Positions 27,117-36,715 are shown, counted from the stretch's first letter. The stretch: 64,000 nucleotides of DNA from an uncultured Lachnospiraceae bacterium (GCA_902788035.1 CADAIL010000001.1:62001-126000), one strand, 5' to 3'. The notes: a model not told the origin generated them from the sequence alone. Program-made: numbers and translations.

Positions 27117-27918
27117 AATCCACTCCTAAAATATTGTGCTTGTTTCGCTGATCCTCCGGGGGAAGTTTCATATAATCGCCGTACATCGAATTAAGATACA
27201 GTTCGAATTCAGCAAATGCAGGAAACTCTGTATTCTCGAACGGCATCATAATGAGGTTCCTGATATACCTTACAGGTATTTTTTCCTTCATATACCGATA
27301 ACTGCCCTCGGCAGTCACAAGGCGGGAAGCCGGCTTATTGTTATATCTTGTGAAAGCAATCTTTTTCCTTGTGCGGATGAAATCAGCAGGCAGGATCCTT
27401 GAAACGAGAAAAAGAGCGGCCCGCAGTATCCGGGAGCGCCCGGCTCCGTTGCCGTATCCGAGCCGTGCAGCCAGCATATTTTTCCACAGATAGCGTTCCC
27501 TTTCGTGCAGTTTCTCGCAGAGACGGTTCTTGGGAACGTGGTCGAACGGAAAGATATCGACAAAAATACCGTTTGCTGCCTTGCTGTCTTTCGCCAGTGC
27601 TTCCGTAAATACAGTACCGAGGAGCCTTATTTTAGCGAAAGCGTAAGTGTACCCGGGATCTGTCTCCATAGTCTGCAGAAAGAACCTGCTGCTGTCCAGT
27701 TCCTTTTGACATATACGTACAAACCGATCATAATTTTTTCTTGTCATGCCGAAATCCATGTCTTCATCCCACGGAATAAAGCCCCCGTGACGTACTGCCC
27801 CGAGCAGAGTGCCGGCGATCATAAAGTAAGAAATGTGATGCTTAGTACATAAACGTTTGATTTCTTCCGCAATAACGAGTTCAAGTTCATGGACTCGTAA
27901 CAGTTCTTTTTCAGTCAT
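27097..27918 (-). CDS. LicD-family phosphotransferase (first of two)
   Basis: 273 residues. The LicD signature reads ISYFMIAGTLLGAVRHGGFIPWDEDMDFG (short form: GTLLGAVRHGGFIPWDEDMD, about 36-55), with DIFPFDHVP near 125. LicD proteins transfer phosphocholine, or other phosphoryl groups such as ribitol phosphate, to glycans on the inner face of the membrane. No licA/licB/licC choline genes are in the window, so the donor may not be choline. Part of the operon from the 30.1-kb promoter. Confidence 0.85.
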   Translation of the reverse strand: MTEKELLRVHELELVIAEEIKRLCTKHHISYFMIAGTLLGAVRHGGFIPWDEDMDFGMTRKNYDRFVRICQKELDSSRFFLQTMETDPGYTYAFAKIRLLGTVFTEALAKDSKAANGIFVDIFPFDHVPKNRLCEKLHERERYLWKNMLAARLGYGNGAGRSRILRAALFLVSRILPADFIRTRKKIAFTRYNNKPASRLVTAEGSYRYMKEKIPVRYIRNLIMMPFENTEFPAFAEFELYLNSMYGDYMKLPPEDQRNKHNILGVDFGPYEI

Positions 27919-27989
27919 ATTTCACCTCAGACACAGTCAATAATTATTTTGATTATAAATGAAATGAACATCGGCTGGTCTTAATTGCA

Positions 27990-29123
27990 TCAGCGCATCA
28001 TGGACCGGTAGACTTCCGCAATTTTCCGGGCATATTCTTTATTATCGTAGGAAACAGCTTCAGCATATCCTGCAGCCCGTATTCTATTGCTGTTCTCCGG
28101 ATTTTCTATTGCCTGCATGATGACTTCTGCAAGTGTGTGGTAATCTCCGGCCGGATAGAGAAGACCGTTTTCACCGTCACGTATGATTTCTGTCGTGCCG
28201 CAGGTGTCCGCGCCGACAACAAGCATCGAAGAAAGCATATTTTCAATAGTCACACGTCCGAGAGCCTCAGACTTGGAACAGGTAAGGCCTATATCGCTGA
28301 TTCCGCGTATTTGTGTCAGATCATTCGTGAAATCGTGTATGGTCACGTAGCCGATCTTGTGGTTTTCTATATAGTCGCGCATTCTGTTGAAGTATCTCTT
28401 GTCCCCTATATTGCCGCATAAGTGAAGAAATACGGGAATGTCAGTGCTGTTCGAGACGATGCGGATCGCGCGGATCGCGTCCATCTGCCCTTTGCCCGGC
28501 GCGACCCTGCCTACCAGAACGATATTGATCTGTTTGCCATTCAGGATTTCCCTCTCGGGAAGCAGGTATTCACTGGTCTTTATTCCGTCATGAATGACTT
28601 CGATTTCTTTTCTTGAGATATTTGCGAATTTCTCCTTGACGGACTCACTGACAGCAATGACCCTGTCCGCGTCATAGAGAAGTTCATGCATCAGCGTTTT
28701 GTTGATGAATGTCCTGTGGTGGTCCTCCCAGATAAATTCCCTGAGGTGACATATGTAAGGAATCCCAAGATTTCTTGCGGCTTCCATGCCGGCACCTGAA
28801 AGGTAAGAATTGTTATGTACGATATCAATCTTCTCTTTCTTCAGCACCTGCTCAATGGCTTTGACTGAAAGAAAGTTCAGAACATTGGTGTTCATTGCTC
28901 TTTTGCCGATATTTTTGACCATATCATCAGAGTTCGTCGCCGGTGCATATGGAACGATCGCGTATCGGATTCCTCTCTTTTCCAGCTCGGGTACAAGAGC
29001 GCCTTTGGTATTTGTGATGACAAACGGCTCATATTCGTCAAAATCAAGCGCGTCCAGAAGATCCAGAAGAGAATTTGCGGCTCCGGAGAGCTTGGACAGG
29101 TGGGTAACATAACAGATTTTCAT
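27990..29123 (-). CDS. Glycosyltransferase family 4 (second)
   Basis: About 377 residues, GT-B fold. The N-terminal KICYVTHLSKLSGAANSLLDL has the Gly-rich acceptor loop. VGRVAPGKGQMDAIRAI and the donor-site motif CSKSEALGRVTIENML lie in the C-terminal domain. Of two ATGs six bases apart, the second (29123) is chosen because GGAG abuts the first. It lies between the two licD genes. Confidence 0.87.
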   Translation of the reverse strand: MKICYVTHLSKLSGAANSLLDLLDALDFDEYEPFVITNTKGALVPELEKRGIRYAIVPYAPATNSDDMVKNIGKRAMNTNVLNFLSVKAIEQVLKKEKIDIVHNNSYLSGAGMEAARNLGIPYICHLREFIWEDHHRTFINKTLMHELLYDADRVIAVSESVKEKFANISRKEIEVIHDGIKTSEYLLPEREILNGKQINIVLVGRVAPGKGQMDAIRAIRIVSNSTDIPVFLHLCGNIGDKRYFNRMRDYIENHKIGYVTIHDFTNDLTQIRGISDIGLTCSKSEALGRVTIENMLSSMLVVGADTCGTTEIIRDGENGLLYPAGDYHTLAEVIMQAIENPENSNRIRAAGYAEAVSYDNKEYARKIAEVYRSMMR

Positions 29124-29195
29124 GTTCATCTCCTATAAAGAGGCTGGTTGATGACAGGAGACAGGCCGTGCCTCGTATTATCGCATTTGTAAAAA

Positions 29196-29214
29196 AAGAG
29201 GCCGGAGCCCCTTT
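29196..29214 (-). terminator. Possible attenuating terminator between licD and GT4 genes
   Basis: Minus strand: AAAG, GGC and tccg loop pair with GCC and CTTT, followed by TTTTTTT. The stem is short, so readthrough into the GT4 gene is likely. Confidence 0.4.
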
Positions 29215-29220
29215 AATTAA

Positions 29221-30045
29221 TCATTTTACTATTAGTACAGAAGCGTGTGTATTTCTGTCAGCATCTTTCGGGAATTTCATATAATCGCCGTACTGCTGGC
29301 TCAGGACTGCGTCAGCGTTTTCCGGTCCCATCATCCGGCATTCTTCGAAGTCGTAGAGGCGTCCTTTTCCGTAGTACTCCTTCGGGAACATCTCCCTGAA
29401 CATGTATTGTCCCATGAAATTGATGCACCAGTCGGATTTACTGTATGGATATTTCCTGAGGAGCCTGTCGATCGTGTTTAGCCAGAAATACATATTTCCG
29501 CGTTTTCCAAGGTGGAAGAACTTGATGAGGCGAATCAGAACTTTTTCGTAATACGGTCTGTTCGGCCGTTTCAGATTGACCTTGTCGAAAGTGGCAACGT
29601 GGTACATTACCCTCGAAGCCAGAAGTTTGGCTTTGTGAATCTGACGTTCAATAAATCGATTCGGCATTCCGTCCAACGGAAAAATGTCGACCCAGACTTC
29701 TTCAAGTCTGTCGACTTCACTTCCGGTCCTTTTGACTTTATAACGTTTATCCACTATACGCGAGAAGTAATAATGATGATTCCTGCTATTCTTATAAGTG
29801 CGTACTGCCATGTAATCCGGCAGTTCTCTCTTGATGTCTGAGAGGAATCGTTCATATTCGCCTCTGGGGATTCCGATATCTATATCGTCGTCCCAGGGAA
29901 TAAATCCTTTATGACGCACAGCGCCCAGAAGTGTGCCTCCCAGCATATAATACTCGGTGCCTTCTTTTTCTATGAACTTGAGAATTACTTTCATAATATC
30001 CCAGATATAGTTCTGAAGGTCTGATCTATGCGCATCCTGAATCAT
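29221..30045 (-). CDS. LicD-family phosphotransferase (second)
   Basis: About 274 residues. The LicD core reads MLGGTLLGAVRHKGFIPWDDD with DIDIG following, and VWVDIFPLDGMP further on. It is similar in motifs to the other LicD, but flanking residues differ, so the two probably act on different positions or acceptors. The start at 30045 has GGAG 5 bp upstream; the frame is open further up. It is the first gene after the glycan promoter. Confidence 0.85.
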   Translation of the reverse strand: MIQDAHRSDLQNYIWDIMKVILKFIEKEGTEYYMLGGTLLGAVRHKGFIPWDDDIDIGIPRGEYERFLSDIKRELPDYMAVRTYKNSRNHHYYFSRIVDKRYKVKRTGSEVDRLEEVWVDIFPLDGMPNRFIERQIHKAKLLASRVMYHVATFDKVNLKRPNRPYYEKVLIRLIKFFHLGKRGNMYFWLNTIDRLLRKYPYSKSDWCINFMGQYMFREMFPKEYYGKGRLYDFEECRMMGPENADAVLSQQYGDYMKFPKDADRNTHASVLIVK

Positions 30046-30083
30046 GCTGACTCCATTCAATTGCAAAATTCTATCAGTGTATT

Positions 30084-30112
30084 ATTATCGCAGTAAAGAG
30101 ACGCTTTGTCAA
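30084..30112 (-). promoter_or_regulatory. Strong sigma-A promoter of the glycan operon
   Basis: Minus strand: -35 TTGACA (30107-30112, consensus), 17-bp spacer, -10 GATAAT (30084-30089), about 40 bp before the licD start. Confidence 0.8.
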
Positions 30113-30198
30113 CAAATTAAACTACTTATATACTTGAAGGTATTTACTGAAAGTATACATTTAAAGTGTGTCTCTGTATGGCATATACGAAGAACGTC

Positions 30199-31206
30199 TT
30201 ACTGTGCGTCAGGCAGGGGATATCCCAGATGACGTATTGCAAGAGGAGTGACCAGCCGTCCGCGCGGTGTCCGTGTAATGAATCCGTTCATGAGAAGGTA
30301 CGGCTCATAGACATCCTCAATAGTGCCGGAATCTTCGCCGATTGTAGCAGCCAGTGTGTCAAGTCCGACAGGGCCTCCGTCAAATTTAGTGATCATGGTC
30401 TCCAGAATCTTGCGGTCAAGCATCTCGAGTCCGTACTGATCAACATCCAGAAGATCAAGGGCATCCCGTGCAACCTCACCTGTGATTACGCCGTCATAGC
30501 GGACCTGGGCGAAATCGCGGACTCTTTTCAAAAGTCTGTTGGCAAGTCTGGGTGTTCCTCTGGAGCGTTTGGCAAGCTGCATCGCTCCTTCGTTATCTAT
30601 TTCGACATCGAGAAGATCTGCTGACCTGATAATAATTTCATAGAGCTCTTCGGGAGTATAGTACTCGAGGTGATCTATGACTCCGAATCGGTCCCTGAGA
30701 GGTGCTGTGAGCATACCCGGCCTTGTCGTTGCGCCGACGAGTGTGAAATGAGGCAGATCAAGGCGGATGGATCTGGATGCAGCTCCTTTCCCTATGATGA
30801 TATCAATAGCGAAATCTTCCATAGCGGGATACAGAACTTCTTCGACCTGACGGTTCAGGCGATGAATCTCATCGACGAACAGGATATCACCTGTTTCCAG
30901 ATTATTGAGGATCGCGGCCATTTCTCCGGGCTTCTCGATAGCCGGACCGGAGGTGACTTTGATGTTAGTGCCCATTTCATTTGCAATAATTCCCGCAAGA
31001 GTCGTTTTGCCGAGCCCCGGAGGTCCGTAGAACAGAACGTGATCTAAAGTGTCGCCGCGGAACTTGGCGGCGTCTATATATACTTTGAGGTTTGATTTTG
31101 TCTTCTCCTGCCCGATATACTCTGTCAAATAACGGGGTCTCAGGCTGTGATCAAGACGCACGTCTTCCGGCGTCGCGTCCGTATTGATTTTTCGCTTGGT
31201 CGGCAT
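30199..31206 (-). CDS. ruvB: Holliday junction branch migration helicase RuvB
   Basis: 335 residues. The AAA+ ATPase motor of the RuvAB complex that drives Holliday junction migration. Walker [15 protein letters not shown] is near 60, Walker [12 protein letters not shown] near 110, sensor 1 region VGATTRPG near 155, and a C-terminal winged helix ends [18 protein letters not shown]. Full length, and 16 bp after ruvA. Confidence 0.98.
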   Translation of the reverse strand: MPTKRKINTDATPEDVRLDHSLRPRYLTEYIGQEKTKSNLKVYIDAAKFRGDTLDHVLFYGPPGLGKTTLAGIIANEMGTNIKVTSGPAIEKPGEMAAILNNLETGDILFVDEIHRLNRQVEEVLYPAMEDFAIDIIIGKGAASRSIRLDLPHFTLVGATTRPGMLTAPLRDRFGVIDHLEYYTPEELYEIIIRSADLLDVEIDNEGAMQLAKRSRGTPRLANRLLKRVRDFAQVRYDGVITGEVARDALDLLDVDQYGLEMLDRKILETMITKFDGGPVGLDTLAATIGEDSGTIEDVYEPYLLMNGFITRTPRGRLVTPLAIRHLGYPLPDAQ

Positions 31207-31222
31207 AAAGATTCTCCTTAGA

Positions 31223-31837
31223 TCAGAACAGTTCTTTCAGAGCGGCTTTAAGAAGATCCTCGACAGAGGATGATTCGCCTTGCTTTTTTGATGCGCTCTT
31301 CACGGCTTTAAGTGCCTGCGCGTTAGGATATCCGAGAGCTGTGAGAGCCATGACAGCTTCTGTCTCGGCACTGTTTGCCTCTTCTTTCGCAGCCCGCTTT
31401 TCATTGTGGGCGGCTTTCAGCTCGAACGCATCCCCGAGATCGACCTTGTCTTTGAGCTCCAGTATAATTTTTTGAGCAGTCTTTTTTCCGACACCCGGAG
31501 CTCTCGCTATGGATGCGGCATCATCAGAGAGTACAGCAAATCTGAGGTCATCCGCGGACAGTCCCGAAAGAATAGCGCAGGCCGCCTTCGGACCGATACC
31601 GTTGACACCCAGCAGCAGACGGAACATAAAAAGGTCATCTTTGGAAATGAAACCGTAAAGCTGCATTGCGTCTTCTCTCACGGCAAAGTGAGTATATATT
31701 TTTACTTCGTCGCCGATATTCATTCCGGAATCTGTGACAGAGCCCGGAACTGTGATATTATATCCTATTCCGTTGTTGTCGATAACAATGCTTGAGTCGT
31801 CTATCTCGGCGACTTCACCTTTAATATATGCGTACAT
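31223..31837 (-). CDS. ruvA: Holliday junction DNA helicase RuvA
   Basis: 204 residues. Binds Holliday junctions and recruits RuvB. The N-terminal OB fold begins [20 protein letters not shown]. HhH motifs are [19 protein letters not shown] and [21 protein letters not shown]. The C-terminal domain III (about 155-204) contacts RuvB. A charged linker is somewhat Ala/Glu rich. It follows the ECF S-component gene. Confidence 0.97.
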   Translation of the reverse strand: MYAYIKGEVAEIDDSSIVIDNNGIGYNITVPGSVTDSGMNIGDEVKIYTHFAVREDAMQLYGFISKDDLFMFRLLLGVNGIGPKAACAILSGLSADDLRFAVLSDDAASIARAPGVGKKTAQKIILELKDKVDLGDAFELKAAHNEKRAAKEEANSAETEAVMALTALGYPNAQALKAVKSASKKQGESSSVEDLLKAALKELF

Positions 31838-31901
31838 TGGAGCTCCTCATTGTATATATGCGGACAATGATATTCTGCGTTCGCTATTTAATCGCTGCAT
31901 C

Positions 31902-32435
31902 TCATTTCAAATGCGTTAAGGGATTAATTCTCGGGATGATCAGGGCATCCGCTAAACCGATGAGTGTTCCCGCGATGAGCCCGGCAATCATGAGAACAGG
32001 CAGATACCATACGACAGGGAAGCCTTTTACAATAAAGAATGCGACCGCTGTCTGGGCCATGTTGTGGGCAGTTCCGCCTGCTGCACTGACTCCGACGATG
32101 CCGAAGATGTCTGTTCTCTTCAATATCGCCATGACAAGGAGACTTATTACTGCACCGGGAAGCCCGTAGGCGATGCTGAACATGTTGCCGAACAGGAAAC
32201 CGATGACAATTACTCTGAGCGAGGATATGATGACCGCTTCTTTCCATGAGTAAAGATATAGGATTGACGCAATCACAAGATTCGGCAGCCCGAGCTTCAT
32301 TCCCGGCATCGGCATCTGAATGGGGATTATGGCTTCAACATATCCCATCAGTATGGCAAGCGCCATAAAGAGACCAAGATATGCGGTTTTGGTTGTTGTT
32401 CCTCCGCGGTATGGAGGCCGCTTCATTACATTCAT
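31902..32435 (-). CDS. Gx-transporter / HepT-type ECF S component
   Basis: 177 residues with five or six hydrophobic segments. KLGLPNLVIASILYLYSWKEA and GLPGAVISLLVMAILK match the 'Gx transporter' family, once named heptaprenyl diphosphate synthase component I. It is now seen as an S-component-like membrane protein; its substrate is not settled. The frame extends upstream over the NusG_II gene, but AGGA 5 bp before the ATG at 32435 sets the start. The NusG_II protein next to it is its usual neighbour. Confidence 0.75.
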   Translation of the reverse strand: MNVMKRPPYRGGTTTKTAYLGLFMALAILMGYVEAIIPIQMPMPGMKLGLPNLVIASILYLYSWKEAVIISSLRVIVIGFLFGNMFSIAYGLPGAVISLLVMAILKRTDIFGIVGVSAAGGTAHNMAQTAVAFFIVKGFPVVWYLPVLMIAGLIAGTLIGLADALIIPRINPLTHLK

Positions 32436-32442
32436 TTTATTC

Positions 32443-32823
32443 CTACCTTGCGACAGCGTCGGGTGTGTCAGTGTCTTTTGTATCCTCTGCCCCCTCGATG
32501 CTGAGGATAATTCTATTTGGCAGGCACACAATAGTGCCGCCGTATCTGTTGATCGGGACAGAGTGCACACAGATCTGGTCAGGACAATCTGCGTGCGTCA
32601 TTTTCACCTCACCGTCACGTATTTCGCAAGTGTTGGTCGCGCCGATTTCAATTATCCTATCCTCGGTGAGCCGATACGTCCCGTAAATTTCTCCGTCCTT
32701 CACTATGACCAGTTTTGTCTCAGTGTGATTCATCGCTGATAACATATTGAAAGCAAGCATACATACCGGAATTACGGCCAATATCGCAATAAGAAGGATA
32801 TCCGTTTTTCTGAGCAGTCTCAT
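32443..32823 (-). CDS. NusG domain II-containing membrane protein
   Basis: About 126 residues. One N-terminal membrane segment (DILLIAILAVIPVCMLAFNML) is followed by an extracytoplasmic NusG_II-type domain with VIVKDGEIYGTYRL and a conserved Cys pair in the ADCPDQICVHS region, then a Gly/Pro loop and CLPNRIILSIEG. The C-terminus is an acidic tail. Start at 32823 is preferred; a GTG at 32838 is possible and no strong binding site decides. It pairs with the Gx transporter gene 7 bp downstream. Confidence 0.8.
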   Translation of the reverse strand: MRLLRKTDILLIAILAVIPVCMLAFNMLSAMNHTETKLVIVKDGEIYGTYRLTEDRIIEIGATNTCEIRDGEVKMTHADCPDQICVHSVPINRYGGTIVCLPNRIILSIEGAEDTKDTDTPDAVAR

Positions 32824-32920
32824 ATAAGTATACTTCACCCGGTGATTTGTTTTGATTAGTCAAAATCAACGAAGACACGCCCCTGAAGTCAGTCACATAA
32901 CCTCAGTCTGCGGCCAATCT

Positions 32921-32949
32921 TTGTTTATTATTCCACAATGTAGTATAAT
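32921..32949 (+). promoter_or_regulatory. Promoter of the YprB-like nuclease gene
   Basis: Plus strand: -35 TTGTTT (32921-32926), 17-bp spacer, -10 TATAAT (32944-32949), 50 bp before the ATG. Confidence 0.6.
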
Positions 32950-32998
32950 TGTCCATGTAAAAATTCGGGTCATTTGCCTCTTTGGCAAGGAGAAAGCT

Positions 32999-33931
32999 AT
33001 GATAAGCAACACATACAAAATCGAACTGCCTTATGCATCCGTGTTCAAAGAATCATGGTGTCTGGTAGATATTGAGACCGAGGGACGATTCTGGCGCACA
33101 AGCAGACTTCTTGCGGCGCGTGTGATAACATATGGAAGTCCTTTAGAGGAATACGAATGGATCGCGGAACGCGAGTCAGATGAGTATGACATTTTATCTG
33201 AGCTAGCACAAGTCCTAATGCGTTCCTCATGTATTATGACATTTAACGGAGATAGTTTTGATCTCCCGCATCTTCGGAAAAAGTATCAGGCCTACAGGGC
33301 GCAGGATCCGACAAAGGGGAAAAAGACTCTGGACCTTATGCGTGCCCTGATGCCGTACAAGTTTATGTTCGAACTGCAGAGCTATCGCCTTGCGGATTAT
33401 CTGTCACTGTTCCATGGGAAATATGACATAAGAAATGACGCGGAGGGAGCGCTTCTTGTCTCTTCTCTGCTCGAGCTTTCCAATCTGTTTACACTACCGG
33501 ACACTTCTTGCGAGGCAGGTATGCTTGAACAAGAAGGCGAGTCGAAGAAGATATTCCGGGCGAAGTGGAAAACGCCGGATGAGATGCCGATAGCAATTGA
33601 AATCTTCGACGAAGTATTTCATCTGACCTCATGCGGTAGTTATGTCAGACTGGAGATCACCTGTGACGGATCTGTGCTTCGGAGATATTATATCGATTAT
33701 GAGAATTACGACTTTCTGCTGGCGGAAGGATATGCTGCCCACAGATCTCTTACGGCCTACGTTGCGGCTGACCGTAAGGAAAAGGCGGTGAGGACTAACT
33801 GCTTCTCACTGATTCCTGTCTCTTCGGTCTTTCCTGACAGACCGGATCGCCTGAAAAAATATATACAATCGGTACTTGTGTACATGAAGCGGGGGATAGA
33901 TCGCCCTTTTGACATCGAGGATCCGGTATAA
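32999..33931 (+). CDS. Ribonuclease H-like 3'-5' exonuclease-type protein (YprB family)
   Basis: 310 residues. The RNase H-like exonuclease core has the first acidic motif in LVDIETEG (about 24-31), the second in MTFNGDSFDLPHLRKKY (about 80-96), and YDIRNDAEGALLVS near 140. These match YprB and related DnaQ-like proteins. The C-terminal half has no recognised motif. AAGGAG 6 bp before the ATG at 32999 sets the start, although the frame is open from 32852. It is a plus-strand singleton, and its substrate is unknown. Confidence 0.8.
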   Translation: MISNTYKIELPYASVFKESWCLVDIETEGRFWRTSRLLAARVITYGSPLEEYEWIAERESDEYDILSELAQVLMRSSCIMTFNGDSFDLPHLRKKYQAYRAQDPTKGKKTLDLMRALMPYKFMFELQSYRLADYLSLFHGKYDIRNDAEGALLVSSLLELSNLFTLPDTSCEAGMLEQEGESKKIFRAKWKTPDEMPIAIEIFDEVFHLTSCGSYVRLEITCDGSVLRRYYIDYENYDFLLAEGYAAHRSLTAYVAADRKEKAVRTNCFSLIPVSSVFPDRPDRLKKYIQSVLVYMKRGIDRPFDIEDPV

Positions 33932-34029
33932 ACGCCGTCCCCTCATTCCGGAGCGAGGGATACTCGTGACTTGGGTCATGAAAAGGATGCGTAAATCGAC
34001 TCAGAAACCTTGTTTTGACACCTACGAAA

Positions 34030-34056
34030 AAAGCTGCCGCATTTTGCGGCAGCTTT
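34030..34056. terminator. Bidirectional terminator between yprB-like gene and rpsA
   Basis: 12-bp arms AAAGCTGCCGCA/TGCGGCAGCTTT with a TTT loop. T-rich tails occur on both sides, so it serves convergent genes. Confidence 0.9.
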
Positions 34057-34075
34057 AGTTTTATCGTGATTCTGA

Positions 34076-35203
34076 TTATTCAGCATCCGGAACATCAAGT
34101 GTCGGAGCTTCAAGATCTGTGTCCTCATATACCGGAGCGTCAGCTGCCGGAGCGGACTCAAGAGCCTTCATGGAAAGGGAAATCTTGTGATCATCAGCGT
34201 TGAAATCAACAACCTTTGCTTCGATGACCTGATCGATCTTCAGCACGTCAGCAGGCTTGTCAACATGATCTCTGGAAATCTGAGATACATGAAGGAGTGC
34301 GTCTACACCCGGAAGAAGTTCGACGAATGCGCCGAAATCCGTCATACGTGCAACTCTGCCCGTTACAATGCTGCCCTGGCTGAAGCGCTCGGAAGCCTCG
34401 ATCCACGGATTCTGCTCCGGGAACTTGAGGGAAAGAGCAATCTTCTCGCCCTTGATGTCCTTGATGAGGACTGTGAGCGGATCGCCATTGTGGAAAATCT
34501 TGCGCGGATTCTCAACGCGGCCCCATGACATCTCGGAGATGTGAAGAAGACCGTCTGCGCCGCCAAGGTCTACGAAAGCGCCGAAATCTGTAACGTTCTT
34601 GACTGTTCCGTCAACAACATCACCCGGCTGAATGCGGGCGAACAGCTCTTTTGCTGCCTCTGCCTTACGCTCTGCAAGAATGACACGGCGATCGCCGATG
34701 ATTCTGCGTCTGCGCGGATTGAACTCGGAGATGATGAATTCAATCTCCTGTCCTTCATACTTTGTAAGATCTCTCTCATAAACATCAGATACGAGAGATG
34801 CCGGGATAAATACTCTTGTGTCTTCAACAGTAACTGTGAGACCGCCCTTGAGGACCTGAGTAACTACAGCAGTGAGAACTTCACGGTTATTGAAAGCCTC
34901 TTCCAGTCTCTTGTTGCCCTTCTCGGCAGCAAGTCTCTTGTATGTGAGAACGACCTGTCCGTCACCGTCGTTTGTCTTGAGAATCTTGACCTCAAGCTTG
35001 TCGCCGGGTGCGAGGACTGTTGTAAGATCCTTATTATCGTTGCTGTACTCTTCTTTTGTGAGAATACCATCAGCCTTGTAGCCGATGTTCATATAAGCTT
35101 CATCCGGCTTGACATCGATGACTGTGGCTTCGACAACCTCTCCATTCCTGATAGTTTTGAAGCTCTGATCAAGCATTTCCTCAAAGCTCTGTTCTTCTGA
35201 CAT
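34076..35203 (-). CDS. 30S ribosomal protein S1 homologue (four S1 domains)
   Basis: About 375 residues. Four S1 RNA-binding domains: at about 20-90 (GEVVEATVIDVKPDEAY), 105-170, 190-258 (DGTVKNVTDFGAFVDLGG) and 275-345 (TGRVARMTDFGAFVEL). E. coli S1 has six; the four-domain form is normal in Firmicutes. The tail is acidic. GAGGAGG is 9 bp before the ATG at 35203. It overlaps the ispH 3' end by 23 bp in another frame; in many Clostridia the two are fused as one protein. Confidence 0.93.
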   Translation of the reverse strand: MSEEQSFEEMLDQSFKTIRNGEVVEATVIDVKPDEAYMNIGYKADGILTKEEYSNDNKDLTTVLAPGDKLEVKILKTNDGDGQVVLTYKRLAAEKGNKRLEEAFNNREVLTAVVTQVLKGGLTVTVEDTRVFIPASLVSDVYERDLTKYEGQEIEFIISEFNPRRRRIIGDRRVILAERKAEAAKELFARIQPGDVVDGTVKNVTDFGAFVDLGGADGLLHISEMSWGRVENPRKIFHNGDPLTVLIKDIKGEKIALSLKFPEQNPWIEASERFSQGSIVTGRVARMTDFGAFVELLPGVDALLHVSQISRDHVDKPADVLKIDQVIEAKVVDFNADDHKISLSMKALESAPAADAPVYEDTDLEAPTLDVPDAE

Positions 35204-36050
35204 ATCCAAAGACCTCCTCAATTATACTATTCGGGGTGGACGCCCCAGCAGTAATACCTACTGAACTATCGGATTGGAAATTAACGGTTACCAAATCATC
35301 GAGTTTCTGTATGTAGTAAGTATTCTTACACTGGCTCAGGCAGATATCATATAACTTTTGTGTGTTAGAAGAATTCTTTCCGCCGATCACAATCATTACA
35401 TCAGATCTGCGTGCCAGTTCCAATGCTTCCTTCTGCCGCTCTTTGGTTGCGCTGCAGATAGTATTTGTAACTACTACATGATAACCTAATTCTTCAATTA
35501 TTTCAACAAATTTCGAAAATTTGTCATAATTAAAAGTTGTCTGCGAGACAATCCATATTTTCGTATCCTTCGGAAGATTCAGATTTTTAGCGTCAGAAGC
35601 CGTCTCAATCACTGTGCACGGACCCTTTGCCCAGCCGCGAATCCCCATAACTTCGGGATGTTTCGGACTGCCTATGATTATGATGTGGTAGCCTTCGCAG
35701 CTCTTTTCCTCCACAATTTTGTGTATTTTACTCACGAAGGGACATGTGGCGTCCGCGATTTTACACCCTGTCGCCTCCAGCTTTTCATTCATCTCTCTGG
35801 AGATTCCGTGGGAACGCTTGACAATCACGGCGTCTTTTGGCACGGGCACTCTTGTGACCTCATCGCACAGACTGTCGTCTATGACATGGACACCCCTGCC
35901 TGCCAGGTCACTTACGACCTGCTCGTTATGGATGATTGGTCCCATCGTATATACTTTTCCCGGATTTTCTTCCGCCTCGCTGTACACCATGTTGACGGCT
36001 CGTCGCACTCCGAAACAGAATCCGGCTGTCTTTGCCACTTCTACTTTCAT
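35181..36050 (-). CDS. ispH: 4-hydroxy-3-methylbut-2-enyl diphosphate reductase IspH
   Basis: 289 residues. The last enzyme of the MEP isoprenoid pathway, a [4Fe-4S] reductase producing IPP and DMAPP. Cluster cysteines are Cys12 (AGFCFGVRRAV), Cys103 (ADATCPFVSKIH) and Cys199 (TNTICSATKERQ). Full length. Its start shares an ATGA with the cmk stop, and its end overlaps rpsA, so all three are translationally coupled. Confidence 0.97.
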   Translation of the reverse strand: MKVEVAKTAGFCFGVRRAVNMVYSEAEENPGKVYTMGPIIHNEQVVSDLAGRGVHVIDDSLCDEVTRVPVPKDAVIVKRSHGISREMNEKLEATGCKIADATCPFVSKIHKIVEEKSCEGYHIIIIGSPKHPEVMGIRGWAKGPCTVIETASDAKNLNLPKDTKIWIVSQTTFNYDKFSKFVEIIEELGYHVVVTNTICSATKERQKEALELARRSDVMIVIGGKNSSNTQKLYDICLSQCKNTYYIQKLDDLVTVNFQSDSSVGITAGASTPNSIIEEVFGYVRRTEL

Positions 36051-36715
36051 TTTTTTGCTATCCTCATGATTTCCCGGACAACCTCGTCGATTGTCATATC
36101 GGATGAATCCACAAGGTGTGCATCTTTTGCCTGCATGAGCGGGGAGTGCTCTCTGTGCATATCCCGATAGTCACGATCGGCAATATCCTTTTCAATTTCT
36201 TCGAGGGCAGCTACTTTTGATTTGTCCCCGTCTGCCTTTTCGAGGAGTTCTTTATATCTTCGAAGGGCTCTTGTGTGCGTGCTGGCTGTGAGATATATCT
36301 TGCATTCCGCGTCAGGGAGAACAACGGTGCCTATATCTCTGCCGTCCATGACGACAGAAGTTGTTTTAGCCAGCTTCTGCTGGAGAGCAACGAGCTTGGT
36401 GCGGACACACTGATTAGCGGAACTGACTGAAGCCATATTTCCGACTTCTTCAGTGCGCAGGAAAGGTGTGACGTCCTCCCCGTTCAAAATCACATGCTGC
36501 GCTCCGTCCTCGTATACGATCGAGATATCTGCGTTTTCACAGGTCTTTTCGATGGCTTCGATGTCCCCGGAATCAACATTATTCTTGATCATAAAGAGGG
36601 CCATAGCGCGGTACATAGCTCCTGTATCGACATAGATGGAGCCCAGATTTTTTGCTACCAGCTTTGCTATTGTGCTCTTGCCTGCTCCGGCAGGTCCGTC
36701 AATTGCAATATTCAT
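36047..36715 (-). CDS. cmk: Cytidylate kinase
   Basis: 222 residues. Phosphorylates CMP and dCMP with ATP. P-loop GPAGAGKSTIAK starts at residue 8, and VDTGAMYRAMALF and DGRDIGTVVLPDAECKIYLTA (short form DGRDIGTVVLP) are typical. AAAGGAGG precedes the ATG. It stands in the common cmk-ispH-rpsA arrangement. Confidence 0.97.
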   Translation of the reverse strand: MNIAIDGPAGAGKSTIAKLVAKNLGSIYVDTGAMYRAMALFMIKNNVDSGDIEAIEKTCENADISIVYEDGAQHVILNGEDVTPFLRTEEVGNMASVSSANQCVRTKLVALQQKLAKTTSVVMDGRDIGTVVLPDAECKIYLTASTHTRALRRYKELLEKADGDKSKVAALEEIEKDIADRDYRDMHREHSPLMQAKDAHLVDSSDMTIDEVVREIMRIAKK

